Shown in pieces: positions 49,996-51,113 of a stretch of 51,113 bases of DNA. This DNA comes from JBDSGC01 sp046594105 (GTDB lineage: Bacteria; Acidobacteriota; Thermoanaerobaculia; Gp7-AA8): assembly GCA_046594105.1 (NCBI GenBank), contig JBKJQB010000038.1, positions 1 to 51,113 of the forward strand, read 5' to 3'. How positions within the stretch are numbered: position 1 is the first letter of the stretch; every line of letters begins with the position of its first letter. A program made the position numbers and the translations under genes. A model generated the notes under the pieces. It saw only the letters and a program-made list of their open reading frames with translations, was not told the DNA's origin and ran no database searches.

Positions 49996-50910
49996 ATGTC
50001 CGAATCCGTCATCACCCTTTCCGCAACCCACCTGACCAAGGTCATCGGAAGCCGCACCATCGTCGATGACGTTTCGTTCGATATCCAGCAGGGAGAGGTC
50101 TTCGGTTTCCTCGGGCCGAACGGCGCCGGGAAAACCACCACCATCCGCATGCTGGTCGGACTGATCCGGCCCACCGCCGGGACGGTGCGCATCTGCGGCT
50201 ACGACATCCGCCATCAGTTCGAGCAGGCCATGCGCTGCCTCGGGTGCATCGTGGAGAACCCCGATCTCTATCGCTTCATGACCGGCCGCGAGAACCTCGA
50301 ACACTTCGCGCGCATGCTGGGCGTTCCCCTGAGCGAGATCGAACGCGTGGCCGCTCTGGTCTCCCTCGATCAGCGTCTCGACCAGCGCGTGGGAACTTAC
50401 TCCCTGGGCATGCGCCAACGTCTGGGGATCGCCCAGGCGCTGCTCGGCGATCCGCGCCTGCTCATTCTCGACGAGCCGGCCAACGGACTCGACCCCGCCG
50501 GCATCCGCGAGATCCGCGGGCTGCTGCGAAGCCTGGCCGCCGATCGCGGCATGAGCGTGTTCGTCTCCAGCCATCTCCTTGCCGAGATCGAACTAATGTG
50601 CGACCGAGTGGCCATCATCCATAAGGGCAAGCTGCTGCGAACCGGAACCGTGAAGGAGCTCATCTCCAGCCAGCGGGAGATGGAGTTCCGGGTGGACGAT
50701 CGCGGGCGCGCTGCCACCATCTTTCAATCGAGCGGATTTCCCTTCCGATCCGAGGGCGATCGCTTCTGGCTGTCGATGGACGAGCAGGAGACGCCGGCCC
50801 TGATCTCGCAGTTGACCGCGTCGGGTGTGGCCATCTTTCATGCACAGAAACATGTGCATACGCTCGAGGAGATGTTTCTCGAAGCCACCGGCGGCGAGAG
50901 TGTGGACTGA
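49996..50910 (+). CDS. ABC transporter ATP-binding protein
   Basis: The 304-residue ATPase resembles the CcmA/NatA export-type family. Walker A is GPNGAGKTTT (about 38-47), the Q-loop region is IVENPDLY, the signature is YSLGMRQRLGIAQALL, Walker B is LLILDEPANGLDPAG, and the H-loop is SSHLLAEI. The substrate is unknown and no permease is seen; it may lie beyond the window edge. ATG 49996 is chosen over a longer frame through repeat DNA. It is followed by a large inverted repeat that runs to the window end. Confidence 0.92.
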   Translation: MSESVITLSATHLTKVIGSRTIVDDVSFDIQQGEVFGFLGPNGAGKTTTIRMLVGLIRPTAGTVRICGYDIRHQFEQAMRCLGCIVENPDLYRFMTGRENLEHFARMLGVPLSEIERVAALVSLDQRLDQRVGTYSLGMRQRLGIAQALLGDPRLLILDEPANGLDPAGIREIRGLLRSLAADRGMSVFVSSHLLAEIELMCDRVAIIHKGKLLRTGTVKELISSQREMEFRVDDRGRAATIFQSSGFPFRSEGDRFWLSMDEQETPALISQLTASGVAIFHAQKHVHTLEEMFLEATGGESVD

Positions 50911-50930
50911 CGGACGAAGCGAACGGAGCG

Positions 50931-51113
50931 CTGGCATCCTTGCCGGCCGTGGCGGCTTCCAGCCGGCGGTTCTGTGCGAGAAGATGGAGACCCCTCATCC
51001 CCGCTTCGCGGACCTTCTCCCCGCTGCGGTGGGGAGAAGGGACTCGATGGGGGATGAGGGGTCTCCATCTTCTCGCACAGAACCGCCGGCTGGAAGCCGC
51101 CACGGCCGGCAAG
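50931..51113. repeat. Large nested inverted repeat at the window end
   Basis: The left arm (about 50939-51002, starting CTTGCCGGCCGTGGCGGC) is perfectly or nearly inverted at about 51049-51113. A CTTCTCCCCG...GGGGAGAAGG hairpin related to 7333-7516 is nested inside it. The outer arms match the repeat at 354-390. The window ends within the right arm, so the element may continue further. Confidence 0.87.

Overview
The window is a GC-rich bacterial chromosomal segment, probably from the Acidobacteriota or a near relative. This placement is an inference. It rests on a lipid A gene (Gram-negative envelope), an NtrY/NtrX-type two-component pair preceded by a DUF4390 gene, a protein kinase fused to a TolB-like propeller, a large Oar-like TonB receptor with a carboxypeptidase-regulatory N-terminus, many secreted proteins, and a dense population of small palindromic repeats. 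There are two tRNA genes and no rRNA, CRISPR array, phage structural gene or transposase. Both window ends lie inside large inverted repeats, which suggests a contig that broke at repeats.

Left part (1-10.7 kb): palindromic repeats, then smpB (ribosome rescue), lpxC (lipid A), a DUF4390 gene and an NtrY-like kinase overlapping by ATGA, and an NtrX-like sigma-54 activator separated from its kinase by a 230-bp repeat. tRNA-Gly follows with a clear promoter and terminator. On the minus strand lie an MDR oxidoreductase, mutL and yraN, with a 300-bp repeat block between mutL and yraN.

Middle part (10.7-32.7 kb): a predicted outer-membrane barrel protein divergent from an OmpA-family protein; yhbY, tRNA-Gln, ybaK and a CelD-type GNAT on the minus strand; then a plus-strand group of a subclass B3 metallo-beta-lactamase, an RNase Z-like hydrolase and a PBP4-type D,D-carboxypeptidase. 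guaB, a BON-domain protein, a cold-shock protein, a phosphoesterase lipoprotein and the kinase-propeller gene follow. On the minus strand are the TonB receptor, a SnoaL-like protein and a secreted Ig/lamin-tail protein whose lamin-tail halves appear in swapped order.

Right part (32.7-51.1 kb): an addB-addA pair (double-strand break processing), an HNH endonuclease, a Phd/VapC-type toxin-antitoxin pair, an M20-fold protein lacking canonical zinc ligands, and a Pif1-like helicase. This may be a DNA repair and defence neighbourhood. After more repeats come a small zinc-ribbon protein, a secreted BNR/sortilin-type propeller, an SGNH hydrolase and an ABC transporter ATPase.

The most unusual aspect of the window is its repeats. 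One family (six copies) always lies at the 3' side of a gene and in four cases overlaps the stop codon. A roughly 185-bp element occurs twice in opposite orientation. A palindromic intergenic repeat is found in frame inside addA, where it is translated into a low-complexity insert.
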